From Dehalococcoidia bacterium (lineage in GTDB: Bacteria; Chloroflexota; Dehalococcoidia; SM23-28-2; HRBIN24), in assembly GCA_025062275.1 (NCBI GenBank), contig JANXAP010000034.1, positions 1 through 49,999 on the forward strand: DNA of 49,999 nucleotides, in the 5' to 3' direction. Below the pieces are notes generated by a model. The model had not been told where the DNA came from. It did not search any database and saw nothing but the letters and a program-made list of their open reading frames with translations. Positions within the stretch are counted from its first letter, which is position 1. Each line of letters opens with the position of its first letter. Of this stretch, positions 1 to 8,881 are shown piece by piece. The position numbers and the translations under genes were made by a program.

Positions 1-2
1 CC

Positions 3-785
3 TCCATCCTCGAGGAGATCGTGGCCCACAAGCGGCAGGAGGTGGCCGCCGCCAGGGAGCGATTACCCCTGGCCGAGCTGGAGCGGCGGCTGACAGGGGC
101 GCCGCCCGTGCGGCCCTTCGCCGCCGCCTTACGCAGGCCAGGCCTGGCCCTTATCGCCGAGGTGAAGGCAAAAAGCCCGTCGCGGGGCGTGCTGCGGCCC
201 GGCCTGGAGCCGGTGTCCCTGGCCACCTGCTACGCCCGCGCCGGCGCCGCCGCCATTTCCGTCCTCACGGACGAAAAGTACTTCGCCGGCTCCCTGGACC
301 ATCTTCGCCAGGTGCGCAAAGCCCTGCCCGAGGGGCCGCCCCTGCTGCGCAAGGACTTCATCATCGACCCGTATCAGGTCTACGAGGCCCGGGGGGCGGG
401 GGCCGATGCCGTGTTGCTTATCGTCGCCGCTCTGGAACACCGGGAGCTGAAAGAGCTGCTGGAAGTGGCCCGAGCGGTCGGGATGGACGCCCTGGTAGAG
501 GTCCACCACGAGGCCGAACTGGAGGCGGCCCTCGAGGCCGGCGCCGACCTGGTGGGCATCAACAACCGCGACCTGCGCACCTTCCGGGTGGACCTGGAGA
601 CCACCGCTCGCCTGCGCCCCATGATCCCCCCGGGAGTCACGGTGGTGGCCGAGTCGGGCATCCACACGCGTGAGGACGCCGCCCGCCTCGCCGCCCTGGG
701 GGTGGACGCCATACTGGTGGGGGAGGCCCTGGTGACAGCCCCCGACCCAGCCCTGAAGGTGAGGGAGCTGTCCTGCCTCGATTGA
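3..785 (+). CDS. trpC: Indole-3-glycerol phosphate synthase (5' end cut by window)
   Basis: Closes the indole ring of tryptophan from CdRP, in the cytoplasm. The reading frame is open from base 3, and codons before the GTG at 21 read SILEEIVAHK, the usual TrpC N-terminus, so the true start lies just outside the window and the GTG is internal. Family signatures seen: AEVKAKSPSRG with the phosphate-binding and catalytic lysine, LLRKDFIIDPYQVYEARGAG, GINNRDLRTF and VAESGI near the C-terminus, all in TIM-barrel order. It is followed after 37 bases by trpF, as in many trp operons. The visible part is nearly full length (about 260 residues). Identity is very sure; only the start is unknown. Confidence 0.96.
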   Translation, partial: SILEEIVAHKRQEVAAARERLPLAELERRLTGAPPVRPFAAALRRPGLALIAEVKAKSPSRGVLRPGLEPVSLATCYARAGAAAISVLTDEKYFAGSLDHLRQVRKALPEGPPLLRKDFIIDPYQVYEARGAGADAVLLIVAALEHRELKELLEVARAVGMDALVEVHHEAELEAALEAGADLVGINNRDLRTFRVDLETTARLRPMIPPGVTVVAESGIHTREDAARLAALGVDAILVGEALVTAPDPALKVRELSCLD

Positions 786-822
786 TGATGGGCTGCTGTG
801 ACTGCGGCAGCGCCGCCGTTGT

Positions 823-1557
823 ATGATGGGCCTGCTCGAGGTGGAGGCGGTGGGCGCTGGCCCCTGTCTGGTCAAGATCTGCGGGGTTATGGAGCCCCAG
901 CACGCGCGGGCAGCGGCTGCCCTCGGCGCCGACTTCGTGGGCGTCGTCTTCGCCCCCAGTCGTCGCCAGGTCACCCTCGGCCAGGCCCAGAAGATCGCCA
1001 TCGCCCTCGGCAAACTGGACCGGCCCCCGATGCCGCTGACCGCCCCCGTCACCGCTGCCGATATCGAGCGGCTGCTGGCCCGTTCGCGCCCCCTGCTGGT
1101 TGGAGTCTTCGCCGACCAGGACGTGGACACCATCAACGCCATAGCCGACCAGTGCCGCCTGGACATCGTCCAGCTATCGGGGTCCGAGCCGTGGCAGATG
1201 TGCTTTCAGGTCCATCGGCCCGTGTTCAAGTGCCTGAAGGTCAGGCCCGGCCAGACGGCTGCCGAGGTGATGGCAGGCATCGGCGAGGGGGCGGTGCCGC
1301 TGCTGGACCCTTACGTGCCCGGCGCCTACGGGGGGACAGGGCAGTTGCTGGACTGGGACGTGGCGGCAGCGGTGGCCAGACAGGTGCCCATCGTCCTGGC
1401 GGGGGGCCTGACCCCCGACAACGTGGCCGAGGCGGTGCGCAAGGTGCGTCCCTGGGCGGTAGACGTATCCAGCGGCGTGGAGACGGAGGGTGTGAAAGAC
1501 CTGGAGAAGGTGCGGGCCTTCATCCTGGCTGCCAAGGGCGCCACCACAGCCCCATGA
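823..1557 (+). CDS. trpF: Phosphoribosylanthranilate isomerase
   Basis: Converts PRA to CdRP, the step just before TrpC. The KICGV motif carries the catalytic cysteine at residue 20, and the general acid is D162 in LLDPYVPGAYGGTG. The phosphate-binding turns LAGGLTPDNV and VDVSSGVET follow in the expected order. The protein is 244 residues, longer than the usual 200-210, because of about 15 extra N-terminal residues and an insertion near residues 62-88 before LLVGVFADQ. ATG codons at 823 and 826 are both possible starts; the spacing from trpC fits either. It lies in the same transcription direction as trpC and trpB. Confidence 0.95.
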   Translation: MMGLLEVEAVGAGPCLVKICGVMEPQHARAAAALGADFVGVVFAPSRRQVTLGQAQKIAIALGKLDRPPMPLTAPVTAADIERLLARSRPLLVGVFADQDVDTINAIADQCRLDIVQLSGSEPWQMCFQVHRPVFKCLKVRPGQTAAEVMAGIGEGAVPLLDPYVPGAYGGTGQLLDWDVAAAVARQVPIVLAGGLTPDNVAEAVRKVRPWAVDVSSGVETEGVKDLEKVRAFILAAKGATTAP

Positions 1558-1956
1558 CCCGTCCCAGGCCGGGCCCACAGCTGTATTTCTGAGACGTCTG
1601 TTGACTACTCAGTTTCCCCACCGCTAAGATGGCCGCGCGTGGGTGCCGGGCCATCGTCCCTGGCCGGATCCCTGACGTCATCGCCGAGGTCAGGGAGTTG
1701 CAAGGTCGGCTCCCAGCCTGCGCCGGCAATATAAAATATAGGCCAATCCGGACGTGGTGGCGCTCCTGGGCGACGGCAGCGAGCACCGTGGGCAGCCACC
1801 CGGCGACTGCCATACTTTGTGCAAATGCTAGCTTCATGCTCTACGAGGCCTTCCATATCCGTCTCGGCGCACTGCTGGGCTGCGAGGTCTGGGGCATGAG
1901 CCGCTGCCCGCGCGTCTGCGCCTGCCCCCACTTCCCGTTCCCGTGCAGAGCGAGTC
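1558..1956 (+). other. 399-base gap between trpF and trpB, candidate leader
   Basis: No convincing protein gene. It holds a good sigma-70 type promoter near its start (1601-1630), an inverted repeat CCCTGAC/GTCAGGG with a 12-base loop (1670-1676 and 1689-1695), and an AT-rich patch around 1727-1740 that stands out from the surrounding GC-rich DNA. A 113-codon frame from ATG 1629 runs through the gap into trpB by 14 bases. It contains three Trp codons within five (1755-1769, WWRSW). That frame has no recognisable protein family, and no hairpin with a T-run was seen, so a regulatory leader is possible but unproven. Confidence 0.4.
1601..1630 (+). promoter_or_regulatory. Candidate sigma-70 promoter upstream of trpB
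   Basis: TTGACT (1601-1606), 18-base spacer, TAAGAT (1625-1630). It would give trpB its own transcript with a leader of about 320 bases. Recognised by consensus match only. Confidence 0.5.
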
Positions 1957-3162
1957 ATGCCCGGGGCTAGCGACAGCCTGCCCGACTCCCTCGGCCGCTT
2001 CGGCCCCTTCGGGGGCCGCTACGTCCCCGAGACCCTGATGGCTGCCCTCCAGGAGCTGGAGGAGGCCTACCTGGCCGCCCGTGACGACCCCTCCTTTCAG
2101 GCCGAGCTGCAGTCCCTGCTGCGCGACTACGCCGGTCGTCCTACCCCTCTCTACTTCGCCCGTCGTCTGACGGAGCACGTCAAAGGCGCCAAGATATACC
2201 TCAAGCGGGAGGACTTGGCCCACACCGGCGCCCACAAGATCAACAACGCCCTGGGGCAAGGGCTGCTGGCCAAGCGCCTGGGCAAGCGACGCATCGTCGC
2301 CGAGACTGGCGCCGGTCAGCACGGGGTAGCCACCGCCACCGTCTGTGCCCTGCTGGGGCTGGAGTGCGTCGTCTACATGGGTGCTGAAGATGTGCGTCGG
2401 CAGGCCCCCAACGTGTTCCGCATGAGGCTCCTGGGGGCCGAGGTGCGGGCGGTGGAGTCGGGTACTCGCACCCTGAAGGACGCCATCAACGAGGCCCTGC
2501 GCGACTGGGTGACCAACGTCCGCACCACCCATTACCTGCTGGGGAGCGCCGTCGGCCCCCACCCTTACCCCATGCTGGTGCGAGATTTCCAGTCGGTAAT
2601 AGGTCGCGAGGCCCGGGAGCAGATGCTGGCCCGCGAGGGGCGCCTCCCGGACTACGCTGTAGCGTGCGTCGGCGGGGGGTCCAACGCTATCGGCCTCTTC
2701 CACCCCTTCTACAGGGACCGGGAGGTCCAGCTGGTGGGGGTGGAGGCAGCTGGCCGGGGCCTGGAGACGGGCCAGCACGCCGCCAGCCTGGTGGCCGGTC
2801 GCCCCGGCGTCCTTCACGGCGCTTACTCATACTTGCTGCAGGACGAGCACGGGCAGGTTCTGGGTACCCACTCTATCTCCGCCGGCCTGGACTATCCGGG
2901 GGTCGGCCCCGAACATGCCTACTTCAAGGAGACGGGCCGAGCCCGCTACGTGGCCGTGGGCGATGCCGAGGCGCTGGAGGGGTTCCGACTCCTGGCCGAG
3001 ACGGAGGGAATCCTGCCCGCCCTGGAGCCTGCCCACGCCATCTATTACGCGGCCCAGCTGGCGGGCCAGCTCCCGCCGGAGGCCATCGTCCTGGTCTGCC
3101 TATCGGGTCGAGGCGATAAGGACCTAGCGGTGGTGGCCGAGGCCCTGGGCGTGCGGATCTAG
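1957..3162 (+). CDS. trpB: Tryptophan synthase beta subunit
   Basis: Condenses indole with serine to give tryptophan, using PLP; normally works in an alpha2-beta2 complex with TrpA. The N-terminus has [14 protein letters not shown], the mark of the canonical TrpB1 group. The Schiff-base lysine is K94 in HTGAHKINN. The substrate loop ETGAGQHG and the PLP phosphate loop CVGGGSNA are intact, and LSGRGDKD closes the protein. Length, 401 residues, is normal. The ATG at 1957 puts the conserved N-terminus about 15 residues in, as expected. trpA does not follow; it is found on the other strand at 24402-25208. The 3' end overlaps the convergent gene by 39 bases. Confidence 0.97.
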   Translation: MPGASDSLPDSLGRFGPFGGRYVPETLMAALQELEEAYLAARDDPSFQAELQSLLRDYAGRPTPLYFARRLTEHVKGAKIYLKREDLAHTGAHKINNALGQGLLAKRLGKRRIVAETGAGQHGVATATVCALLGLECVVYMGAEDVRRQAPNVFRMRLLGAEVRAVESGTRTLKDAINEALRDWVTNVRTTHYLLGSAVGPHPYPMLVRDFQSVIGREAREQMLAREGRLPDYAVACVGGGSNAIGLFHPFYRDREVQLVGVEAAGRGLETGQHAASLVAGRPGVLHGAYSYLLQDEHGQVLGTHSISAGLDYPGVGPEHAYFKETGRARYVAVGDAEALEGFRLLAETEGILPALEPAHAIYYAAQLAGQLPPEAIVLVCLSGRGDKDLAVVAEALGVRI

Positions 3163-3666
3163 CCCCCCCTGCGCTCGCCAGGCGGTGCGCACCTTGTAGA
3201 CCGGCAACCTGCTACCCACCGACTCCACCGCCAGCACCTCCAGGCCATCCATGTCGGCGCAGGTCGTGATGTGGCGCTGGGCCAGGCGACCCAGCGGCTG
3301 GGCCACCACCGTGGCCAGCATGGCAGCCAGCAGGGCCTGAGGCAGCCGCTCCCACCTGCCCGAACGGCGGGTGACCAGGAAAGCAGCGAGGCCCGTCAGC
3401 ACCCCCGTCAGGGAGAGGTTGGTCCCGCAGAGGGGGGATATGGCCAGATAGGTCTCCCCCCGTCGCAGCCGTGTCAGGGCCTCCAGGACCGATGCCCGCA
3501 GGTCTTCCGGCCCGACCCTGCCAACTATGTAGAAGCCGTCGGCGCTGGCTCGACCCAGGAGCTGGACCGGCCGCCCTACCCGCGAAAGCAGCACGGCAAT
3601 GGTCGCGTGCTCCAGAGCGTGGTTGCGACGCACCGCCCCCAGGTGACGCAGGAGAGCCTCGATCAC
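3124..3666 (-). CDS. DUF6391-like membrane protein
   Basis: 180 residues, GTG start whose bases overlap the stop of the DedA gene (GTGA). The N-terminal part has NHALEHATI, which I associate with the DUF6391 family of unknown function, followed by a short basic-acidic region with repeated Arg and a hydrophobic stretch (about residues 92-125) that could be one or two membrane segments. The C-terminus is soluble. The last 13 codons overlap the 3' end of trpB on the opposite strand. No catalytic motif is recognisable. Being coupled to a DedA-family gene suggests a membrane-related role, but that is inference. Confidence 0.75.
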   Translation of the reverse strand: MIEALLRHLGAVRRNHALEHATIAVLLSRVGRPVQLLGRASADGFYIVGRVGPEDLRASVLEALTRLRRGETYLAISPLCGTNLSLTGVLTGLAAFLVTRRSGRWERLPQALLAAMLATVVAQPLGRLAQRHITTCADMDGLEVLAVESVGSRLPVYKVRTAWRAQGGLDPHAQGLGHHR

Positions 3667-4334
3667 TCCTTCACCTCCTCCACCGCTGCCCTTCGGCCTT
3701 CAGCGCCGCGGCCGAAGGCCTCTCGCAGGCGCCGTCCGTAGTAGAGGATGACGGCCAGGGCGAGCAGCGCGGCCAGCGGCAGGCTCACCGGGCGGAACCA
3801 GTCCATCAGCCGCTGCCAGTGCTCGCCCAGCAGGTAGCCGGCGGCCGCCAGCCCCAGGCACCAGGGAAAGGACCCCAGGAAGGTGAAGACGGCAAAACGG
3901 ATCGGATCGGCCCTCGCCACGCCCGCCGGCAGGCTGATGAAGGTCCGCACCACCGGCAGCAAGCGCGAGAAGAAGGCCGATGCCTCGCCGTGGCGACGGA
4001 AGAAGCGGTCCGCCAGGGCCAGCTCGCCGGGGGTAATGAGGAGATAACGACCGTAGCGCTCCAGGAAGGGCCGCCCCGCCCAGGCTCCGGCGACGTAGGC
4101 CAGCATCGAGCCCGCCAGGTTGCCCAAGGCGCCATAGAGGCCAGCCACGAGCAGCCATTCCGCTCCCAGCCCCCGCTCCTTCACCAGGAACCACCCTGCC
4201 AGAGGCATGATGACTTCGCTGGGGAAGGGGATGCAGGCGCTTTCGACGGCCATCAGCACCACCACCCCTGGCCAGCCGATGGCCTCATAGAGGTGGCGGG
4301 CCAGCTCCAGCAGCCGGTCCTCGATGCCGGACAT
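3663..4334 (-). CDS. DedA/SNARE-associated family membrane protein
   Basis: About 223 residues. Several hydrophobic helices, and the family region GWPGVVVLMAVESACIPFPS followed by EVIMPLAGW, the typical DedA N-terminal half (conserved acid E and the P-F-P-SE signature). The second half has FSRLLPVVRTFISLPAG, the conserved arginine-proline segment of DedA proteins. The family is linked to undecaprenyl-phosphate or phospholipid flipping at the cytoplasmic membrane. ATG at 4334 is directly preceded by an in-frame GTG at 4337; either may be used. First gene of a two-gene unit with the DUF6391-like protein. Confidence 0.9.
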   Translation of the reverse strand: MSGIEDRLLELARHLYEAIGWPGVVVLMAVESACIPFPSEVIMPLAGWFLVKERGLGAEWLLVAGLYGALGNLAGSMLAYVAGAWAGRPFLERYGRYLLITPGELALADRFFRRHGEASAFFSRLLPVVRTFISLPAGVARADPIRFAVFTFLGSFPWCLGLAAAGYLLGEHWQRLMDWFRPVSLPLAALLALAVILYYGRRLREAFGRGAEGRRAAVEEVKE

Positions 4335-4396
4335 CACCCTTCAGTATGCCATACGGCCCGGCGTCGGGCCGTCTGTGCCTTCCCTGCGGCAGCGGG

Positions 4397-4402
4397 TATA
4401 AT
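4397..4402 (+). promoter_or_regulatory. Candidate -10 box for the AAA-VWA operon
   Basis: Perfect TATAAT 64 bases before the GTG start at 4467, in the 130-base gap between divergent genes. The matching -35 (TGTGCC at 17-base spacing) is poor, so activator help or another sigma factor would be needed. Confidence 0.4.
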
Positions 4403-4466
4403 GGCTAAGTGCAATATCATGGCGCCGCCTGGTGGTGGACGGCGCTGGGAGGGTGAGGTCTAGATC

Positions 4467-5867
4467 GTGGACAGGAAGCCGCGCACTGTCGGAGAGCTGA
4501 GGGACTCCGGCTACAAGGTCCTCTCCGTCAAGGCCGAGATGCGCAAGAACCTGATCGAGAAAATGCGCCGCCGGGAGCCCCTCTTCCCGGGCATCATCGG
4601 CTACGACGAGACCGTCATCCCCCAGCTCCAGAACGCCATCCTGGCCGGGCAGGACATCATCTTCCTGGGCGAGAGGGGGCAGGCCAAGTCCCGCCTCATC
4701 CGCTCTCTGGTGCAGCTGCTGGACGAGGAGATACCCATCGTCGCCGGCTGCGAGATCAACGATAACCCCTTCGCCCCCATCTGCCGTCGTTGCCGCGAGT
4801 GGCTGGCCGAAGAAGGCGACAGCGTCGAAATAGAGTGGATCGACCGCGAGCGGCGCTACGGCGAGAAGCTGGCTACGCCCGACATCACCATCGCCGACCT
4901 CATCGGCGAGGTGGACCCCATCAAGGTGGCCGAGGGCCGCTACCTGGCCGACGAGCTGACCATCCACTACGGCCTCATCCCCCGCCACAACCGCGGCATC
5001 TTCTGCATCAACGAGCTGCCCGACCTGGCCGAGCGTATACAGGTGGGGCTGCTGAACATCATGGAGGAGCGCGACGTCCAGATCCGCGGCTACCGCATAC
5101 GCCTGCCTCTGGACGTCTTCGTGGTGGCCTCAGCCAACCCCGAGGACTACACCAACCGGGGTCGCATCATCACTCCTCTCAAGGACCGCTACGGCGCCCA
5201 GATCCGCACCCACTACCCCCGCACCGTGGAGCACGAGATCGCCATCATGGAGCAGGAGCGCACGGTGTTCGAGGGGGAGCACGAGCGGCCAGTGGTGGCG
5301 CCCCAGTTCATGAAGGAGATAGTGGCCGAAGTCACCCGGCTGGCCCGCCGCAGCCCGGACGTGAACCAGCGCTCGGGGGTGTCGGTGCGGGCATCCATCA
5401 CCAGTTACGAGGCCCTCCTGGCCAATGCCCTCCGCCGCTCCATCCTCCTGGAGGAGCCAGTGGCGGTGCCCAGGATCACCGACCTGCCCTACATCCTGCC
5501 GGCCCTCTCGGGCAAGCTCGAGTTCGAAACGGTGGAGGAGGGCCGCGAGGACCAGATCATGGAGCGGCTCCTGCAAGGGGCGGTGCTGGCCGTATTCAAC
5601 CGCTATTTCAGCATCGGCGAGCTAGACAAGGTGGTCTCCCGCTTCCGCGGCGGCTACGTGGTGGAGGTCTCCGACCTGGCCCCAGCCGATGCCTACGAGG
5701 CCATCGCCCACCAGGTGGAAGGGCTGCTGGAAGCGGCCAAGAAACTGGAATGCGATGGGAACCCCCATCTCCTGGCAGCGGCGGTAGAGTTCGTGCTGGA
5801 GGGTCTGCACCTCAGCAAGCGCCTCAATAAGGAGAGGCTGGCCGGTCGTGTCCAGTACCGGTCGTGA
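4467..5867 (+). CDS. MoxR/ChlI-type AAA+ ATPase
   Basis: 466-residue AAA+ ATPase of the magnesium-chelatase I/MoxR type. Walker A is GERGQAKS (residues 68-75), Walker B GIFCINEL (177-184) and sensor 1 is N224 in VASANPED. The Walker B region is followed by DLAERIQVGLLNIMEERDVQ, characteristic of the ChlI group. A cysteine cluster C95, C106, C109 (CRRC) between Walker A and B could bind metal. GTG start follows a strong GGGAGGGTGAGG ribosome site. It is partnered two genes later by a VWA/MIDAS protein, the usual pairing in which the ATPase remodels or loads a client or metal into it. The client is unknown. Confidence 0.9.
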   Translation: MDRKPRTVGELRDSGYKVLSVKAEMRKNLIEKMRRREPLFPGIIGYDETVIPQLQNAILAGQDIIFLGERGQAKSRLIRSLVQLLDEEIPIVAGCEINDNPFAPICRRCREWLAEEGDSVEIEWIDRERRYGEKLATPDITIADLIGEVDPIKVAEGRYLADELTIHYGLIPRHNRGIFCINELPDLAERIQVGLLNIMEERDVQIRGYRIRLPLDVFVVASANPEDYTNRGRIITPLKDRYGAQIRTHYPRTVEHEIAIMEQERTVFEGEHERPVVAPQFMKEIVAEVTRLARRSPDVNQRSGVSVRASITSYEALLANALRRSILLEEPVAVPRITDLPYILPALSGKLEFETVEEGREDQIMERLLQGAVLAVFNRYFSIGELDKVVSRFRGGYVVEVSDLAPADAYEAIAHQVEGLLEAAKKLECDGNPHLLAAAVEFVLEGLHLSKRLNKERLAGRVQYRS

Positions 5868-6384
5868 CCCCCTGGCGCCCATCGCCCAGCGGCCCTACAT
5901 GCCAGGCTACGGGCTCTCGCCTGACCTGGCCGGCCTGCTGCCCTGGAGCTGGGCCGAGGAGCGGCTGACGGCCAGCCGCAACTACTTCGTCAGCACCGTC
6001 TCCCCGGAGGGCCGGCCCCACTGCGTGCCCGTGTGGGGCGTGTGGCTGGAGGGGCGGTTCTTCTTCAGCACCGGCGCCCGGTCGCGCAAGGCCCGCAACC
6101 TGGCCCGGTCGCCCCGCTGCGTCGTCTGCACTGAAGGGGGCGGCGAGTCCGTCATCGTCGAGGGGGAGGCGCAAGTGCTCAGCGACGAGGCCCTGTTCGG
6201 GCGCTTCGCCGACGCCTATCATGCCAAGTACGCATTCAGGCCGGAGCCGAACGGCGACCCCGTGTTCGTGGTCAGTCCTGAAGTGGCCTTCGGGTTCATC
6301 GAGAGCGAGGAATTCATGGCCACCGCCACCCGTTGGCGCTTCTCCCACGGGCACGCGGAAGGACACCAGGGAAGGGGTGGATAG
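5848..6384 (+). CDS. Split-barrel flavin/F420-binding protein (PNPOx-like)
   Basis: 178 residues of the pyridoxamine-phosphate-oxidase-like split-barrel superfamily. Seen: FVSTVSPEGRPHCVPVWGVW (the beta-barrel entry common to FMN and F420 members), then FFFSTGARSRKARNLARSPR, where the basic R-K-ARNL segment is typical of cofactor phosphate contact, and a VIVEGEAQVLSD strand. This window encodes CofG and CofH, so F420 is a plausible cofactor, but FMN or heme use cannot be excluded. The GTG start at 5848 overlaps the ATPase gene by 20 bases and an AAGGAGAGG site lies just upstream. It is sandwiched between ATPase and VWA genes, which is unusual. Confidence 0.82.
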   Translation: MSSTGRDPLAPIAQRPYMPGYGLSPDLAGLLPWSWAEERLTASRNYFVSTVSPEGRPHCVPVWGVWLEGRFFFSTGARSRKARNLARSPRCVVCTEGGGESVIVEGEAQVLSDEALFGRFADAYHAKYAFRPEPNGDPVFVVSPEVAFGFIESEEFMATATRWRFSHGHAEGHQGRGG

Positions 6385-6385
6385 C

Positions 6386-8467
6386 ATGACCTGGCTCTAT
6401 CGCTATTCCGAGTGGGACGGCACGCAGGAGATACCGCCCCTGGACCCCGACGAGATCCTCTCGGCCATCACCGATGACCTGATGAACTTCGGCGACCTGC
6501 AGCACGCCCTTCGCAACTTGCTGCAGCGAGGCATGCGCGGCCCCATGGGCCAGCGCCTGCAGGGGCTGCGCGACCTCCTGCAGCGCCTGCGCCAGAACCG
6601 CCGTCAGATGCTGGACCGCTACAACCTCAGCTCCTTGTTCGAGGACCTGGAGAAGCGGGTACAGGAAGTGCTGGACCTGGAGCAAGAGACGCTGCGCCGC
6701 CGTCTGGAAGAGGCAGAGCGCCAGCTCCAGGGCCAGCCCGGTTCCCTCCAGCCATTCCATGAGGCCCTGGGACATAGCGGCCAGCAGGCCCAGGAGGGGG
6801 ACGACGCCCGCAACATGGCCCAGATGCTCAAGAACATCGTCCAGCGCAAGCAGGACTATCTCCAGAACCTGCCCCAGGACCTGGGCGGTCGCATCAAGGG
6901 CCTGCAGGACTACGAGTTCATGGATCCCGAGGCGGCGGCCAAGTTCCAAGAACTGATGGAGATGCTGCGCCAGGCGATGCTGGACGCCTTCTTCAAGGAC
7001 CTGTACAACCAGCTGGCTGGCCTCACCCCGGAACAGCTCCAGCGGCTCAAGGAGATGGTCCGCGACCTGAACCGCCTGCTGTCGGAGAAGATGGCTGGCG
7101 GCCAGCCCGACTACCAGTCCTTCCTCGACAAATACGGCGACCTGCTCGGGCCCAACCCGCCCCAGTCCCTGGAGGAGCTGATCCAGCGCATGCAGCAGCA
7201 GATGGCGGCCATGCAGAGCCTCCTGGACAGCCTGCCGCCGGAGATGCGCCGCCAGCTCCAGGACCTGCTCATGGACAAGGTGGGCGACCCGGAACTGATG
7301 CGGGAACTGCAGGAGCTGGCCATCAACCTGGACATCCTGGCGCCCCTGCGCGACCTGGAGAACCAGTACCCCTTCCGAGGCGACGAGACCCTGGACCTGC
7401 TCCAGGCCATGCGGCTCATGGAGCACATGCAGGGGCTGGACGAGCTGGAGCGTCAGCTAGAGCGCGTCCAGTATGGCGGCTCCCTGGACGACGTGGACGA
7501 GGAGCGGCTGCGGGAGCTGCTCGGCGAGGAGGCCTACCAGGCCTTCCGCCAGCTCAAGGAGATGCTGGAGATCCTGGAGAAGGCGGGATACATCCGCCGC
7601 CGCGGGCAGGAGTGGGAGCTGACGCCCAAGGCCATCCGCCGCATCGGCCAGAAGGCCCTGGGGGAGATCTACGCCCAGATCAAGAAGTCTTCCTATGGCA
7701 AGCACGCCACCCGCGAGCGCGGGCCGGGGACCGAGCGGACCGAGGACACCAAGCGCTACGAGTTCGGCGACCCCTTCCACCTGCATCTGGGCCAGACGGT
7801 GTTCAACGCCGTCCTGCGGGAGGGCCCGCAGGTGCCCGTTCGACTGGGCAAGGACGACTTCGAGGTCTATTCCACCGAGCACCTGAGCACTACGGCCACC
7901 GTCATGATGCTGGACCTGTCCTGGTCCATGGCCCTGCGCGGCTCCTTCCAGGCCGCCAAGCGGGTCGCCCTGGCCCTCTACAACCTCATCAAGACCCAGT
8001 TCCCCAAGGATGTCCTCTACATCCTGGGCTTCTCGGCCTACGCCCGTGAGCTCAAGCCCGAGGAATTGCCCTACGTGCGCTGGGACGAGTCGGTGCTGGG
8101 CACCAACATGCACCACGCCCTCATCCTGGCTCAGCAGCTCCTCTCGCGGCACCGGGCCGGCACCCGCCAGATAATCATGATCTCCGACGGCGAGCCGACG
8201 GCCCACCTGGAGCACGGGCGCTCATACTTCTCCTATCCGCCCAGCCCCATCACCATCCGCAAGACTCTACAGGAAGTGAAGCGCTGCACCCAAAAGGGCA
8301 TCGTCATCAATACCTTCATGCTCGACCGCAACTACTACCTGAAGGAATTCGTCAACCAGATCGCCAAGATGAACAAGGGGCGGGTCTTCTACACCACCCC
8401 CGACAAGCTGGGCCAGTATATCCTGGTGGACTACGTGGCCCAGAAGCGCAAGCGGGTCATGGGCTGA
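6386..8467 (+). CDS. VWA-domain protein with intact MIDAS, partner of the AAA+ ATPase
   Basis: 693 residues. The N-terminal two thirds are strongly helical, rich in Leu, Gln, Arg and Glu with coiled-coil character and several E-L-RQLQ-type runs. The C-terminal third is a von Willebrand A domain with a complete metal-ion-dependent adhesion site: D510-x-S512-x-S514 (DLSWSM), T573 in GTNMHH and D601 in SDGEPT. Start is the ATG at 6386, one base after the previous stop and preceded by GGAAGGGGTGG; longer upstream reading is an artefact. The MoxR-VWA pair resembles chelatase and chaperone systems. Cytoplasmic, since no signal peptide is seen. Confidence 0.9.
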   Translation: MTWLYRYSEWDGTQEIPPLDPDEILSAITDDLMNFGDLQHALRNLLQRGMRGPMGQRLQGLRDLLQRLRQNRRQMLDRYNLSSLFEDLEKRVQEVLDLEQETLRRRLEEAERQLQGQPGSLQPFHEALGHSGQQAQEGDDARNMAQMLKNIVQRKQDYLQNLPQDLGGRIKGLQDYEFMDPEAAAKFQELMEMLRQAMLDAFFKDLYNQLAGLTPEQLQRLKEMVRDLNRLLSEKMAGGQPDYQSFLDKYGDLLGPNPPQSLEELIQRMQQQMAAMQSLLDSLPPEMRRQLQDLLMDKVGDPELMRELQELAINLDILAPLRDLENQYPFRGDETLDLLQAMRLMEHMQGLDELERQLERVQYGGSLDDVDEERLRELLGEEAYQAFRQLKEMLEILEKAGYIRRRGQEWELTPKAIRRIGQKALGEIYAQIKKSSYGKHATRERGPGTERTEDTKRYEFGDPFHLHLGQTVFNAVLREGPQVPVRLGKDDFEVYSTEHLSTTATVMMLDLSWSMALRGSFQAAKRVALALYNLIKTQFPKDVLYILGFSAYARELKPEELPYVRWDESVLGTNMHHALILAQQLLSRHRAGTRQIIMISDGEPTAHLEHGRSYFSYPPSPITIRKTLQEVKRCTQKGIVINTFMLDRNYYLKEFVNQIAKMNKGRVFYTTPDKLGQYILVDYVAQKRKRVMG

Positions 8468-8501
8468 GAAGTCGCCGAGCGGGAGGCACGAGGACGAGAC
8501 G

Positions 8502-8828
8502 ATGGCCAGTGGCCGCCGCCTGCGCTGGCTGCAGATAGGGGCCTGGGTGGTGCTCCTGCTCTGCCTGCTACCCCAGGTCGCCTATGTGGGCCACTGGGAC
8601 GAGCACGAGAGGCCCATGACGCCCCAGGAGGCTCAGGAGCACGCGGCCCACTGCCACCTGGGGCCGTCTTCCTGCGCCGACGGGCCCGGCAAGGCCTTTC
8701 TGCAGTTGCCCGCTATAGCGACGGCCGTGGTCGCCCTGGCGACCCTGGTCTTGTCGCTGCCTCAGAGTCGCATCCTAGCCCCCGAATCGCCCCTCTATCG
8801 TCCCCACAAACCTCCTCGCGTCGCCTAG
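8502..8828 (+). CDS. Small two-helix membrane protein with His/Cys-rich loop
   Basis: 108 residues, not recognised. Two hydrophobic segments (about 10-28 and 66-86) flank a polar loop carrying H31, H35, H47, H50, C51, H52 and C58. The HCH triplet plus C58 suggests metal binding. It lies 34 bases after the VWA gene and ahead of secreted and CopC-CopD proteins, all on the same strand, so a role in copper or another metal at the membrane is an attractive inference. No named family could be assigned. Confidence 0.7.
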   Translation: MASGRRLRWLQIGAWVVLLLCLLPQVAYVGHWDEHERPMTPQEAQEHAAHCHLGPSSCADGPGKAFLQLPAIATAVVALATLVLSLPQSRILAPESPLYRPHKPPRVA

Positions 8829-8881
8829 CCGTATAGGTTAACAGAGCAAAAATCCAGCGACGCAGAGGAGGTATCTGCTCC

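Noticed and set aside
1558-1956. T-box riboswitch for trpB
   Set aside because: The conserved T-box sequence and terminator are absent.
1629-1970. 113-codon ORF upstream of trpB
   Set aside because: No family features, no ribosome site, overlaps trpB; kept only as a possible leader frame.
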